A stretch of 64,000 nucleotides of DNA from assembly GCA_958510875.1 (NCBI GenBank), contig OY294067.1, forward strand, positions 282,243,242-282,307,241, in the 5' to 3' direction. Below the pieces are notes generated by a model. The model did no database searches, was not told where the DNA came from, and saw only the letters and a list, made by a program, of their open reading frames with translations. Positions within the stretch are counted from its first letter, which is position 1; every line of letters starts with the position of its first letter. The translations under genes were made by a program, and so were the position numbers. Origin of the DNA: Endomychus coccineus (Eukaryota; Arthropoda; Insecta; Coleoptera; Endomychidae). Below are positions 1 to 12,229 of the stretch, piece by piece.

Positions 1-221
1 AGTTTGGAGTCGGTAGTTGTAGTGTAGAGGAGAACTTTATCAAATGTTTGTCCTGGAACTATATTAGACGTACAAATATTCATGTCATCTCCATTTGTTC
101 GCGGTATTTCTCAAACAGATTTGACGGGAAAGATAATAGTATTGAATATAAAGGTGATTGACATCACAATCGATTCGAAATAATTTTCCTACAAATGTGT
201 TCTGGATAGAATAATGAGGAT

Positions 222-1320
222 TTTATTGTGCATTGAGTTGGGAGGGTGACCTATTGGTCAGAGTACTTAGTTCTTCGTAGGAGCACCGTATCCCTTCCAT
301 GGGGAACATTCCTGCAGTATGTTTCTATCACTCCAAACACAGTGTGTTGGACGAACAAAAGCCAAGCACACGGTAAGGTCCTACCAATACTTAGTACCTC
401 AAACATGGACAGGTCAGGTGCTCAGCCGTTTCGTTCTCTTCTTCGTCAACCTTACACAGCGTTTTATTCACTAGACCCAAAGTTTGAATTGTGTTTTCTT
501 GATTGACAAGGTCTCATAGTGATTCCTCCATGTAGACGCAGTGAAACAATTTCGAATAATATTCGGCTGTTTTTGGAGTTCATCGCTTTCTTGACCTGAC
601 TTCAATCTGGGGCTTTTCCCAACATTCCTTAAGCGCTTTGGGAATGAGAAGGACATTTTGCGTGAAGGTTATTGCTTCTTCGGGATTTTCTTGACGGGTC
701 CCTCGCGTGCTACCTGGTCTGTCTTGTGAACCGCTTCCGGTTAGAGTTTGTTGCTTGGCTTAGAATTTTAGTACTATTGCTCTGCTGTCCGTGCAGATCT
801 CAATATCTTCAGCGATTCCGCGGTTCAATGCACCATGGTTGATGGTACAGATTTTTGATTGATGAGCTGTTGAATATTCCGCTGGGGTATTGTTAACGAT
901 AGGATTAGACCGCTCGAGTCAATACCTTATTTTGGTTTTAGAGCCATCGGTGAAGATATGGGAGTTTTCTTTTCTCTTCATTCATGGCTCTGGTATCGGT
1001 TGATACTCCGGTCTTCCGAAGATATAGTGATGTGGCACGTTGTCACTTTCCTTCTCGATAGAAGGTGTATTTTGACCGCTTCAACCATGAGATGACACTG
1101 TGTCCTTTGTTACTACCAGAGTCCGAATTAAGTCAGAAATTTAGTTGTGCAAATGATGTAGTCACTTCCTTCAGTTAATTGTCGCAAACAAAGCATTGCT
1201 TCTATTGCCGTTATGAGTGTTGTTCACATGGCTCCTGTAATGCAGGGGCACGCTATTCTTTGAAACTCACTTAGTGGTTTTATTGAGGTTTTCTGTTTTG
1301 TTCTGTGCGAGTGTGCGACC
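222..1320 (-). pseudogene. Non-LTR retrotransposon relic, RT C-terminus plus RNase H
   Basis: Read on the minus strand, this stretch follows the end of a LINE polyprotein in the right order. A thumb-like block RIACPCITGAM lies near 1260-1225. An RNase H start HIFTDGSK lies at about 960-937, a second RNase H aspartate block EICTDSRAIV near 810-775, and a block resembling the last RNase H motif (DQVAREGP) near 710-680. A tail EEENETAEHLTCPC near 445-400 resembles the cysteine/histidine element that follows RNase H in many insect LINEs. The blocks sit in different frames and are separated by stops, so the copy is dead. Most of the reverse transcriptase and all of the 5' end are missing. RNase H points to the I/R1/LOA/Jockey side of LINE diversity; the exact clade is not resolved. 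Confidence 0.7.
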
Positions 1321-3339
1321 CGATCTGGCTCCATGTCTTTCCATCGCTTTCGGATACTGCCAGATAGGGATGCATGGATGCATGCCCCCTATGCCAGCAT
1401 GTTCTCGAAGCTAATACTTACCCAACTATTCAACCTCCAACGATAGTGTTAAGAGTGGTATTGAATAGTTAAGGTCGCATATTCGTGAAAAGGACCAGTT
1501 CTGTTTTCACTTTTTAAGATTCGAAGATTTATCTTCAATACATCGTTTTATGAGATATGTTGATTAAGATTTGTTATGATTTTCTCCATTTAAGGATATA
1601 TTACTAGTACTTGAATATCCATCGCGATATTAGCCAGTTGTTTAGGTACGAGTGAATAAGTGACTTATTTATTTATGTATTATAATGCAAATTAATTACT
1701 TTAATTACATTAATTTAAATTTTTCGGCACTGTTAAGTTCGTGTTCTCCTTCAGAACAAATGAATCAGTGTAAGTGATGCTGATGAGTCTCCATTATATA
1801 GCTTTGGAATATATTACACTCGTGTAATGTCTAATTCATGATGAAACGACTCACATTTATGGTTAGTTTACAAGAGAATAATCTGCAATTCATCAGACAG
1901 AGTAACAATGTGAGAATTGCAGGCACTGTTACAACCCTCGCCTGGAAAACATCTCTGCAATAAAACAATTAAGAACCCCTATGAGCATACAAATTTCGTT
2001 GAGGAGAACAACTGGGCGTAAGAATCTCGGTAATTGAAACGGTTAGTTTCGCGCTTAAAACCACCCACAACTCAGAGTCTCGTCTCAGTCTTTAACAAAT
2101 CCAACTTGAAAACAATAATCCAATTCGACCACTTCAATTCACACCCTCCGTGGGAGAGAGATGCAGTGCGCAGATGTCAAAGGCAGCTTCATATCAATTG
2201 CAATTTAATTTTCTTTAAATTTGGACTCCCTAGTGGCGCTTGTGAATTTATTAAGCTCAAACTGCATTACTCTCGGCTAACTCAATTCACTCTACCGATT
2301 TTATGCCTGTCAGGAAAGTGAGGGTTCTGTTTCTAGCATTAAATTATTATTCTCATGAAATTTTATTTGGTGTACCAAAATGGCGAGACTGATAAAGACA
2401 GTTAAAGTGATTTGTCTGTTACTTTGTAATATTCCATTTTTAAATCAATGAAATACAATCACTTTATAGAATCGAAATCGTATAGAATCGAAATCGAAAT
2501 AAATGGAGGAGAAAAATCATTAGCTAGAACAGTAAACGAATTATATGTAGGTAAAACAAAATATATGAGGCATATTTACAGATATTTAACATAGTAATTT
2601 TCTTTCTGGTATTCTAATAGCTCCGAAAACTTAAGCGGAAAAGCTGGGTTTGTTCAATTTTATGAAACATTTTATGGTCTTCATAATAATCTAAAAGTAC
2701 TTATAATCCCAATTGACAAACTGAATATCGATTCCAAAATCACCACTTGCAAGAGGTTTCTGTGCCCAAAAACCATACAGTTACTATTTTCACCACTAAA
2801 GCTATTTTTCGTATACATGTCAATTGTTCGCATATATGCTATAATACGTAGGCACACACTGACAATCTCACCACCACCCTGCCCAAAAGAAATTTGTCAT
2901 AAACTCCTTGATCCACAGAGCTGTTAACATATCCCAACCAATACTCTCATGTTTGGAGTAACATATAAAAGTAAATAATTATGCGACTTTCAATTATAAA
3001 TTAATCTCATCATATTCTCAATTGATTACCGAGTGATCTGACGACTCGAGTGAGAGGCGTAACAAATTAAACATCATGTTGAATGTAATTAACAGAGAAA
3101 GGTAATTCTTGATCCTTTAGTGTTCAGATTAGTGAAGAGAATGAGAAATCAATTCAAATTAATTATGATTTGTTTCGTTTTGTGTCAAAAACCTGAAATT
3201 CGTGATTTCCCCAAACCATATCCGGGGAATATAAGCAGTATGTAAATATACAATGTTATCATAAAATCCCTTAAAGAGAACAACTTAAATTATTGGAAAA
3301 TATCTACCACCAAAAGTTCAACGATTATATGGAAGAGTA
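1321..3339. other. No recognised gene
   Basis: AT-rich sequence with only short open frames. The longest, at 2034-2321 (+), resembles no family I recognise. No tRNA, terminal repeat pair or long tandem repeat was seen. Confidence 0.5.
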
Positions 3340-4242
3340 GGTATATTGCGACTTCTAAAATTTCTTTAACTTAATCCATGATAGACAATACGTCTTTCGA
3401 CAGCAGCGAAAATCGACAGCGGACCTCCTGTCATTCGTAACCCACCTCTGAAACAAAACCATTTAATTCCATGGTCAAGGGCAAATTGTCGCATTAGATA
3501 ACTAACGCTTTTAATCAGGTTTAGCATGCTGCTTTAGTCAATAAACTCTCCAACTATGGCCTTCCCCAAAACTATGTGTGTGAACTTCAAGCTTCCCTTC
3601 CAACCGAAGCATTTCGGTTTTCCTCAGACCTCCATCATATTAAAGCGTGAGTACCTCAGGTATACGAACTGGCCCCCACGCCGTTTATTCTGTTTATTGC
3701 TACTTGAGCATTCTGTCCAAAATAAACTTTTAAAATTATAAAGGCGCATGCGAGAGTAATTAACTAAATTAGTAAAAATTTGACTTAATGATTAAACGTC
3801 TGTTCTACGATTTACGAACTTCCTGAGTCTCGTTTTCTGTGAATCATCTCCAAGATAGATCTTTTAAAATTATTCTGTGGAGAATAAAGAATCTAATCAA
3901 ATTCAATGCTTTTAAATCTCAATTATGTTCACTTTCCCACAAACTTACCCCCAATAACAATTGTATCAATATGAACGACCAGCCTCTACCGAACAGTGAA
4001 TTTTTCAAATTAGTTGGCATCGCCATGTCCGTACAATAGCCACAGCAGCCGCCCAAAAACTAGGCCTCCAGTTTAGAACCAGAAAGTGCTTCTCTTTTGG
4101 TAATGTACTACTTACTATGTACAAAGCTCAAATTAGACCGACCTTGGAGTATTGTTCTCACATATGGGGCACAGCCCCCCTCCCCTCAAGTCTCAAATGT
4201 CTGAACTTAGCCCAAAAATTTTATATTAAAGTTTCAGCAGTG
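3340..4242 (+). pseudogene. LINE reverse-transcriptase relic
   Basis: Plus-strand fragments in LINE order but different frames. They are LIHDRQYVFRQQR then TADLLSFVTHL near 3375-3445, KLSNYGLPQNYV near 3543-3580, and the connection region WRIKNLIKFNAF...LCSLSHK near 3873-3940 with LPNSEFFKLVGI near 3990-4022. The thumb block ATAAAQKLGLQFR...YKAQIRPTLEYCSHIWG lies at about 4040-4170. The palm core with the catalytic FADD is not visible, apparently lost to an internal deletion. The copy has stops, frameshifts and missing segments, and is inactive. The spelling resembles the LINE copies at 17.9-19.6 kb and 41.9-42.9 kb but is a different lineage. Jockey/CR1-like is an inference from these blocks. 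Confidence 0.75.
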
Positions 4243-5480
4243 TAATAATCATTTGTAACAACCAGTACGTTAAGTACAAAATTATTTTTAAATATATCCA
4301 AATCACATGTCTAAACGAATTAATGGAAATTATGAAGACTCTTGAAACCGCCAAACTTACGTGATAAAATATAGAAATTAAAAATTAGTATAGAAAACGA
4401 GACCTTTGATAAAATGAAAAAGAAAGGAAAAATGCCACTATTATACATTTCCCTCTACAATGGAGCGAGCTGCTCGCATAAATACAGATACAACCAAAAT
4501 TCAATTAGGTAATTAGCTTGAAGAGGTTATAAAATCCATCGGATGTGTTCTCCAAATCTAATTAGAGTGAAAACTGAATTTAAGTTCTGTAATCGTTATT
4601 TCATAACGTACGCAGATATTAAGTTATTATTCGGGTAGTAACAATCTTATTAAGCACTAATCCGTATAAAGTGTAATATTACTTCACTTAATAGTGTTTT
4701 ATTCGCTTTGCTTATGAAGAATGACATGACATACGACCTCCCTCACTTTTTATGCGAGTTTTTATGGCACGTCCCCTTCACTTTGGTATTTCTCGTGATG
4801 CCGTACTTTGTATCCAGATCTATGGTTGTAAATTATTCCCGCATCACTCGTAAGGTAGAATATTCCTCTAGTACTAGTGGAATACGCCATATAACACATT
4901 ACGATGGGATTTCATGCCAATAAGGAAATGCAACGCTGTAGATGACGATTACAATAATCATGTATATACTGTGTTAATATATTCAACATATCAACCACTG
5001 TTAAAGCAGAATAAAATTAAACGCATAGTTCTATAGTCAATTGTTCCTGGGCCCATAATGCTCTTCAGGTTACGTACAAGTTAGTGATATTTTCAAGTAG
5101 CTAACTGATAACATCTATCGGATCTACTAAATGATTAAAAGTATCCTTATAGAATAGGATTATCGGAATATTACACCTGTAAGAAATGTTTCATCACAGA
5201 ACTGTAGTCAGAATTTACCAACAACCTACTATACATAATGAGTTTCGACAAATACGGGAATAAATGAGCGTTCTATTAATATAGCGCCCATCATACGTCT
5301 AGATAGAGCCAGACCATATGCATGTTGCATCCGAATAAATTTGTCATGTGATAAGCATCAAATAAGTATACAAAGATGGTGCTACAACTAGGATTGAATT
5401 AGGTACTGAAAACCTATCTTAGTATTCATAGAACAGTATCAATGTATAACCATGCTTCTATCGCGAGTTAATGCCTTAAG

Positions 5481-5482
<2 letters not shown>
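4243..5482. other. No recognised gene
   Basis: AT-rich. A 71-codon frame at 4708-4923 (+) has no recognisable similarity and no codon pattern that would support it as a gene. Nothing else was seen. Confidence 0.45.

Positions 5483-5536
<54 letters not shown>
5483..5536. repeat. (GA)27 microsatellite
   Basis: Uninterrupted GA dinucleotide run of 54 bp seen directly. Probably length-variable. Confidence 0.98.
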
Positions 5537-5538
<2 letters not shown>

Positions 5539-7022
5539 TAGTAGGCGTGCGTGCATCGCATAAGCCACTATGGCGTTTTACTTGTTCCTGTTGTAAAACA
5601 AAACCATGCCACGGGTTTACTCTAACTCACAAGACTCTCCTGTATACCGCTGATTTTAACTAAATCTGTATATGGCTTCTTACTGTACTGGCGATTGAAC
5701 TGGCAACACGAATGGGTTATTTTGGAAGAGGTATATCGACATAGGGATATTTCTCAAATATAAATGTAGATTGTATTGTTACTCAATCATTGATTGTAAT
5801 ATAAATTCAACACTTCAGCAAAGCAACCAGACTGTCGTAGTAAATCTGGGCATGAACCTCATGGAAACTTACTTACTTCCTGAGCTGTCCAAGGTTTGGT
5901 GAACTAGTATGCTTGGCCCAACTATTGACATGAGGGTAGGAATACCGTTTTCCGTCTTCGTTCACATCTAATCTGATGTAATGGGTATCTACATATTGCG
6001 GATTATTGTATTATATTACTTGACTGACGTGAACGAGTTTAATAAAATTGTCTAGAACAAGAAATAGAGTATAAAAAATGATAAATGCGTCGCTCAGAAT
6101 CCATTTCTTCCAATAAGAATGAAGTATAAGCGTAAATCCGATGATAGCACGAGAAAATTGAAATCGCTCCGTAAAGTTTAATAAAATAGATAGCTTTGAA
6201 TCGATCCTTCATCATATGGATGGAATTATACTACACGCCGGTATAAGCCTCATAAGCTTCAAATTCAGACTCTCCGTCGCTAGAAGTTCTCAGTTTTGTC
6301 GAGAACTTTAGTCTACGCGCTCTATGATTGCAGAATGAGCTTTATATACTAAGTATGAGGATGCATGAGAAGTTGTATACCGAAAACTTACGGCATTTGA
6401 CCCTCTACGATCGTTGTACGATGTAGAATAACTCAGCACCTTTGTAGATGTTGAACATTCCGAAAGATTTAACGTGTCCGGACCTTTATTTCATTCGAAA
6501 CTTGAGTTGAACACTCGATCTTTCGTATAAATAATTTAATATAAACAAGCCAACATCAGCAGGGCAATTATACGTTACAAACGTAACTTATTAGAACCGG
6601 TTCACTGTCAGTGATATTATTATTCAAAGACACTATGGTCTGGATAGATTGGTGGCCAACAGGCCAGCCGCAAGGTATCTGAACGCCCGCGTGCATAACA
6701 GACTATGGCGACCCCACCTTCAATCGCTGTTTTTTCTAGCAAAAGACTTTTAATTTTGTTACATATAGGTGTATAAAAAATGAAAGAAATACTTCAAAAG
6801 TTACTATGTTCATAATGTAGAATTTTCAAAAATCAATGCACATTTATTTATCAGGAAATCTTTTGAAATGCCTATCAAATTAATTAATTAAACAACTTTA
6901 AGGTTTCTTTGCCTAATTGGCCACAATCACGTGTAAGTACATTCAGAGATATAGAATTAAATTTTCTGAATTTTGAAGATAATTCAGATAATTTAACATA
7001 GAATTATCAAGATGAAATATTG
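5537..7022. other. No recognised gene
   Basis: No open frame of note. A locally GC-richer patch at 6645-6715 reads like decayed repeat sequence but could not be assigned. Confidence 0.45.
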
Positions 7023-7072
7023 AACCATATGTGGGATTCGAACCCACATTCCTGTGTTAACGAATCACATTG
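7023..7072 (-). pseudogene. Inverted partial tRNA copy lacking the anticodon arm
   Basis: On the minus strand this matches the 3' half of the tRNA-like gene at 7137-7208: 31 of 32 bases over the variable loop, T arm and 3' acceptor strand (7023-7054 against 7178-7209). It then joins directly to a D-arm-like piece ending TTCGTTAACAC. The anticodon stem and loop are absent, so it cannot decode. The two copies face each other about 120 bp apart and could pair as a hairpin. Confidence 0.75.
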
Positions 7073-7136
7073 TGTTCATCAATGATCCACATCCTTTCGG
7101 AGGTTTATATTTACAAAATTATAAGACTCTAACACG

Positions 7137-7208
7137 ACCAAAGTGGTGCAATTGGTTAACACGCTGGACTAGACATCCAGGAATGTGGGTTCGAATCCCA
7201 CCTATGGT
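7137..7208 (+). tRNA. tRNA-like gene, anticodon AGA, probably a pseudogene or SINE head
   Basis: A 72-nt cloverleaf can be drawn. The acceptor is ACCAAAG/CTATGGT with one A-A mismatch. The D arm is GTG...CAC around AATTGGTTAA. The anticodon stem is CTGGA/TCCAG with loop CTAGACA, followed by a 4-nt variable loop. The T arm is GTGGG-TTCGAAT-CCCAC. The internal promoter boxes fit: TGGTGCAATTGG for box A and GGTTCGAATCC for box B. AGA would be a serine anticodon, but serine tRNAs have a long variable arm and this one does not. Position 37 is C where a purine is expected, and the base after the acceptor stem is T. These oddities and the inverted partner suggest a tRNA-derived pseudogene more than a working tRNA. 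Confidence 0.6.
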
Positions 7209-7209
7209 T

Positions 7210-10200
7210 ATAATATATGTATATAATAGTTATTTACGATAATTGGGATATGAGGTTTACTAACGCATGAGTTGAGCGATCCCATAAGTACGATAATGAA
7301 GTGTTACCTCACGAATATTGTACAAATTTTAATCTACGCCCGTAAAATAAACGAAAATTTGTCATAATTCATTGCAAAAACCAAACATTAAAAGTAATAA
7401 TTGAGATGCGGTTTTAACAATTAGGTAGAAATGTTTCCTTTACCACAATACTGCTCTTTTCATACATCTATATTTGATTGGTTGAAAAAAATATGAGTGG
7501 GAAAAGAAGTTCTTATCTCACGGGTATAGATAAATAAATACATAGTTATGGTGAACGGAGAAAGTATAAAGAAGATTGTAGATGCATAGAACAAGAATAT
7601 TGTAAGTGCTGAACAAACCACACGATGCACGCCTGCACGCCCGTTTACGGCGGGACTGGTGGCCAAACACTATAATAAGTGTAATGACTTGCTTACTTAC
7701 GAATTACCGAAGCTTTCCGAACTTGAAGGCATGAAAGAAAAATAAAGTACGATTTCAATTTCGATCTGATTATGAAGTTCTACACAAGTTAACGGATCTC
7801 GAAAGAATGGGATTACCGAGATTTGGCGGTAGCTGAAAGCGCGTACGAATTTTAATTCGTTCTTAGGGTGCTCAAGAAAGTCCTAATTTAGTTACAGCCC
7901 CGGTAATAAAATCTACCCGCTCATGCCGTTTCACTTCCCTTTCTATCATTAATGTTGGATAAATAAATAAATAAGATATAAAAGATTTATTGCTGTAGTA
8001 GAATGAGACGTGTACTAGACAAGAATCAAATGAAAAAATAACAATAAAGTGGATACGTGAACGTAAATAATTATCATCAGATCTTGCAGAACAAAAGTTA
8101 AGGGATGATGATTGGATTACAATTAGATAATGAGACGATGGAAATGTAAAATGTAATGAATTCCGATCGAAATCAATAAAACTATATTAATTCACAGCTG
8201 ACCCGGCAAACGTTCTTCTGCCCAAAAATATAAATTTGAGCCAATTCACACAAATACACATTTTTGTAAATAGCTCTACTCTAGCGCCACCGTGTCCATT
8301 TTTGTATATTTATATTATATATTTTTTTTCGGGTAACCAACATAATATATTCTGAATATCACTGTTGTCCGGAGACTATGCCCGCAGAAGACAGCGTCTT
8401 ACTTGACATTATGTGATACGTGATTATATTAGCTGTCACAAAAGTCAAAATATATCGGTTTCCAAATCCTTCCTAAAAATTTTTCTTTTGCGGTTTTTTC
8501 TAATATTATATATATTTTTTACATTATATTGATTTGTGGTGATTCATTCAACAACAATTTTCAAATATTACACATATAAAATAAAAGTTATCAATTATCC
8601 TTGTTAGAGTCTCTACAAATTAATAGATATAATAGACAATATGTTTTATTCAATGAACAAACAGATTAATTCATCAGTATTGTTAAATATGTTCATATTC
8701 ATGTATTCATATAGTATTAGGCATTTATTATTAAGTCTTACTTGCAAACTGATGATAATATGTTTAGTTACCTAAGAATATGAAACAGATTTGTTCATTT
8801 TATGTTATCTAGTCACTCTTATTAAACATCACTATCATAAACTACCCACTAACACCACCCCATTCAGTTTACAACGTAGCATAAATAGTTCTTAAGGCTT
8901 TTTAAAATTATGTTAATTATATGAATAATTTTCATCAAGTACAGATAGGCTCCATATTGAAAGCATTATCTAACTGTATGCCAAATCATAGACGTCATGT
9001 AAGAGCGGGTTTTCTTTTCGGGACAAACATACTTTAAGCTTTATACCTTTATATGTATTGAGATAGGGAAGTTGAATGTACCCCTATTCAGATTTAAAAC
9101 TGGTATTTTACTGGAGTATACAAAATGTCATAGCTACGATCAAACTTATGATACATGATCACACTGCAATAAAAGAAGAAGGCACTTTTCTACATGGCGG
9201 TCAATTTCGTGGACTATCGTTATTTGAGATTATTGAGGACAAACAGATGGGTGCTACATGGCTTGGGCAAAGTGAAAAGAAAAGATATGTTCAATATTAT
9301 GAATGGATACTTTCGAGATGGGGTAATCAGCCAGGTAAAGGAACCGACAGATTAGTTACCATTTCGAAAATTGAATAGACACCTTTTAACATTCTTCACA
9401 AGGCTTACTTTGATTTATACAGATATAATGTCAGATTTTATAACTGCAACTTTTACGTATTGTTACAAAGTTGCGTAGAATGATTATCTATCGAGTAACC
9501 AACGTTCACGAATGTTGTAGTTCCCCTAATCCTAGAAGAAATGGAATTACATGGATGTACTCAACATAATATTCATTAATAGGAGTTGATCATTCAAAAT
9601 AATGCATCAAGGAGCATACTTGAAGAAGCTTTTTTCTACAGTTAATACAAATGTAGTCTTACGTGAGATTATTGAAAATAACTTCATTCAGAATTAAATT
9701 TATTCCTAATATTGTACAGACTATTCAAGAAACTATTCCAATGAAGAATCGATAATTAAGAACGTATTAAAAAAAAAACCAAACCAGAAACTGTAGATAA
9801 CGAGATGAAGGACTTAGGCTTGTTCGAATTCAAATTAAGGAAAGTCCTGAATAAGTGTTAACTATTATCAACAGATAAGGTTTCCCTACATCGACCAGTG
9901 AGATAACTGACATTTCCGGAATGTGTAGGTTGTAATGTCATTAATCGGCCGTTCTCTCGAGTTATAAACTTTTGGTTGTGTTGTTACTGGTCGACCTTAG
10001 CATAATACCTAAGATGAGAATTATGTTGGTAATAACTATAGACAAGAGATTTTTGTTGTTATTCCCAAAAAAGTTTTCGACATCCTGTAAAAGTCTCTTC
10101 TCCTGTTAATCAGTTCCCGAAAAACTCACGCAACAATATTGATAAATGGCCAAGATAGCCACATATAATCAATATTTAAGAATTCCCCAAAAGAATTATC

Positions 10201-10240
10201 ATTGATATTTTTGAACATTTCGTATTTTTGTCAACTATTA
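7210..10240. other. No recognised gene
   Basis: Mostly AT-rich. At 8196-8235 the stretch around ACCCGGCAAACGTTCTTCTG resembles, from memory, a repeat dispersed in many insect genomes. A 100-codon open frame at 9076-9378 (+) is the longest here; it has no motif I recognise and is not called as a gene. Confidence 0.4.
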
Positions 10241-10768
10241 TATGGGCAATTCCATTTTCAAGGAGCCCAGCTCAGGGGGGGGGGGGTGTCGGCTCATGGC
10301 CCGGCTTCTGGTTTTTTCGATTCTACTACTAAAATGGTGGCTTCCTGCCAAATTTTAGCTGAAATGGTAAGAACAAAAAAAAATGGCGCCTATATTTCGT
10401 TTTTCTGTCATTTTTTGGTATTAATTTTTGATACATCGTCTTGAGAGCCGTTCGCGCCAGTTTGAGTCTAGAACATTTTTTGAAAACCCATAGGAAATCG
10501 AAAATTTTCCGTAGAATTCGAATTTTTTATTAGTTTGGGCCCAGCGGCCATATTTTTTTTGTAAAATGAAAAAAACTGATTTTTCGTCTTTTTTTTTCGG
10601 AGCCGCACTTCTCAAAACGTTCTCGTGAAAAAATATCAAGAAAAATTCAATCAGTACCATTTTTTCTTCAAATGCTCTTTGTATATTGGCTGTTTTTTTT
10701 TCTAAAAACCTCTGAAAAACCCAAAAAATAGAGTTCGCATATCAAAAAATTGTTACGAACAGAAAGGA

Positions 10769-10957
10769 TTGCTATTGTGTACATTAAAAGAAAAGTACGC
10801 TCTTTTCAAGGAGCAAAATCCTAATGACAAAATAGGGTTCATAAAATTCTGTCAATTGAGACCAAATTACTGTGTGTTCCCCGGTGCGAGTGGAACGCAC
10901 TCTGTGTGTGTCTGCGCTACACACATGTCAAATTTCCTGAGAGAGAAGAAGTGGTAA
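10769..10957 (+). pseudogene. Left-arm copy of the transposase fragment
   Basis: This plus-strand frame encodes the same segment as the start of the minus-strand transposase at 11746, including LRPNYCVFPGASGTHSVCVC, plus about 30 upstream residues (KEKYALFKEQNPNDKIGFIK) that are broken in the right arm. It ends soon after CATH, where the left arm has lost about 80 bp. It is a by-product of the inverted arm and not an independent gene. Confidence 0.8.
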
Positions 10958-11746
10958 AAATAATAGATGAACTGCTTTTTTATATTGACCTCCACACCCA
11001 TCCGTGAAAAATTGGCAACGATTTATGTTTGGAAATTGTTCCTCGATATAGCTTATTATTTTGTCAACAAAAACTTTGACCATTGGAACATTCTGTTTCA
11101 AGTCCTCAGAAAATATACAAAGATTGATGTTTCTCATTTTTAGATCAATGTCTTTCACATATCTATGTCATCTGACAGTTGGATGCAATGTCACGGCGGA
11201 TTGATTCCAATAGCGCTGCTGTATGTCATTTTGTACAACATATTTATAATTCTCCGCAAAATCCATTAGAATCAGAGCTTCGTGCTTTGTCAATTTTTCT
11301 TTTATACTCTTCAAATAATCTGAGCTGAGCTGTTTTGCTATAAACATGTGAGTCAACAATAAAGTTGCCTTATCAGTCAGTATCTCAAGCAGTTCACTTT
11401 TCGAAAAATTTTTTGTTAATAATTCAGCCCTATCAGCAGACGTCCATTCTTTATATGTATATTGTTCTTTGTCTCCGGCAACACTTTCATCTTCGCTTTC
11501 ATTGTCATCGTCAACGTCGACCTCACTTTGTTTTTCAATATCAGGTTTTCTAAAAAGCAGTTCATCTATTATTTTTACCACTTCTTCTCTCTCAGGACAA
11601 TTTGAGCAGGTTCTGAACATACACTCCTGATTCCTGAGATCACAAACAATTCTCGATAGTAATAACTTGAAATTTTGATGTGTAGCGCAGACACACACAG
11701 AGTGCGTTCCACTCGCACCGGGTAGCACACAGTATTTTGGTCTCAA
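10928..11746 (-). pseudogene. Truncated transposase of the foldback element
   Basis: Two consecutive minus-strand frames. The first (11746-11168, 192 codons) contains KYCVLPGASGTHSVCVCATH, a cysteine pair CMFRTCSNCPE that may bind zinc, an acidic stretch DVDDDNESEDES, and a helical segment. The second (11158-10928) contains CQFFTDGCGGQYKK, whose aspartate looks like one of the catalytic carboxylates of a DDE transposase. A stop and frame change separate them. Just after QYK the frame runs out of the unique centre into the opposite arm, so its last ~25 codons are antisense of its own beginning. The remaining catalytic region is therefore missing. I know this protein type as an uncharacterised transposon-associated family in insects and other animals; superfamily not resolved. 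Confidence 0.75.
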
Positions 11747-12229
11747 TTGACAGAATTTTGTGAACCCTATTCAGTCATTAGAATTTTGTTCCTTGAAAAG
11801 AGCGTACTTTTCTTTTAATGTACACAATAGCAATCGTTTCTGTTCGTAACAATTTTTTGATATGCAAACTCTATTTTTTGGGTGTTTGAGAAAAAAAACA
11901 GCCAATATACAAAGAGCATTTGAGAAGTGCGGCTCCGAAAAAAAAAGACGAAAAATCAGTTTTTTTCATTTTACAAAAAAAAGATGGCCGCTGGGCCCGA
12001 ACTAATAAAAAATTCGAATTGTACGGAAAATTTCCGATTTCCTATGGGTTTTCAAAAAATTTTCTAGACTCAAACTGGCGCGAACGGCTCTCAAGACGAT
12101 GTATCAAAAATTAATACCAAAAAATGACAGAAAAACGAAATATAGGCGCCATTTTTTTTTGTTCTTACCATTTCAGCTAAAATTTGGCAGGAAGCCACCA
12201 TTTTTGAAAATGGAATTGCCCATATATTA

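Larger units (their letters stand above)
10241..12224. mobile_element. Foldback DNA transposon with very long inverted arms
   Basis: The ends are TATGGGCAATTCC and GGAATTGCCCATA, and a 5-bp direct repeat TATTA flanks the element at 10236-10240 and 12225-12229. The inverted arms run to about 10980 on the left and back to about 11549 on the right, leaving a unique centre of roughly 570 bp. The left arm has 70 bp (10261-10330, including a run of 12 G) that the right arm lacks. The right arm keeps about 80 bp near 11595-11670 that the left lacks. Both arms contain the start of the transposase reading frame, so one end of an ancestral transposon appears to have been copied in inverted orientation. 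Superfamily is uncertain; a MULE-like DDE element is one possibility. The duplication length is slightly ambiguous because the junction is AT-palindromic. Confidence 0.85.

Noticed and set aside
5483..5536. Regular repeat considered as a CRISPR array
   Set aside because: It is a plain GA microsatellite with no spacers, in eukaryotic sequence.
9076..9378. 100-codon open frame (+)
   Set aside because: No recognisable motif, no supporting context; could be chance, so mentioned only in the surrounding region entry.
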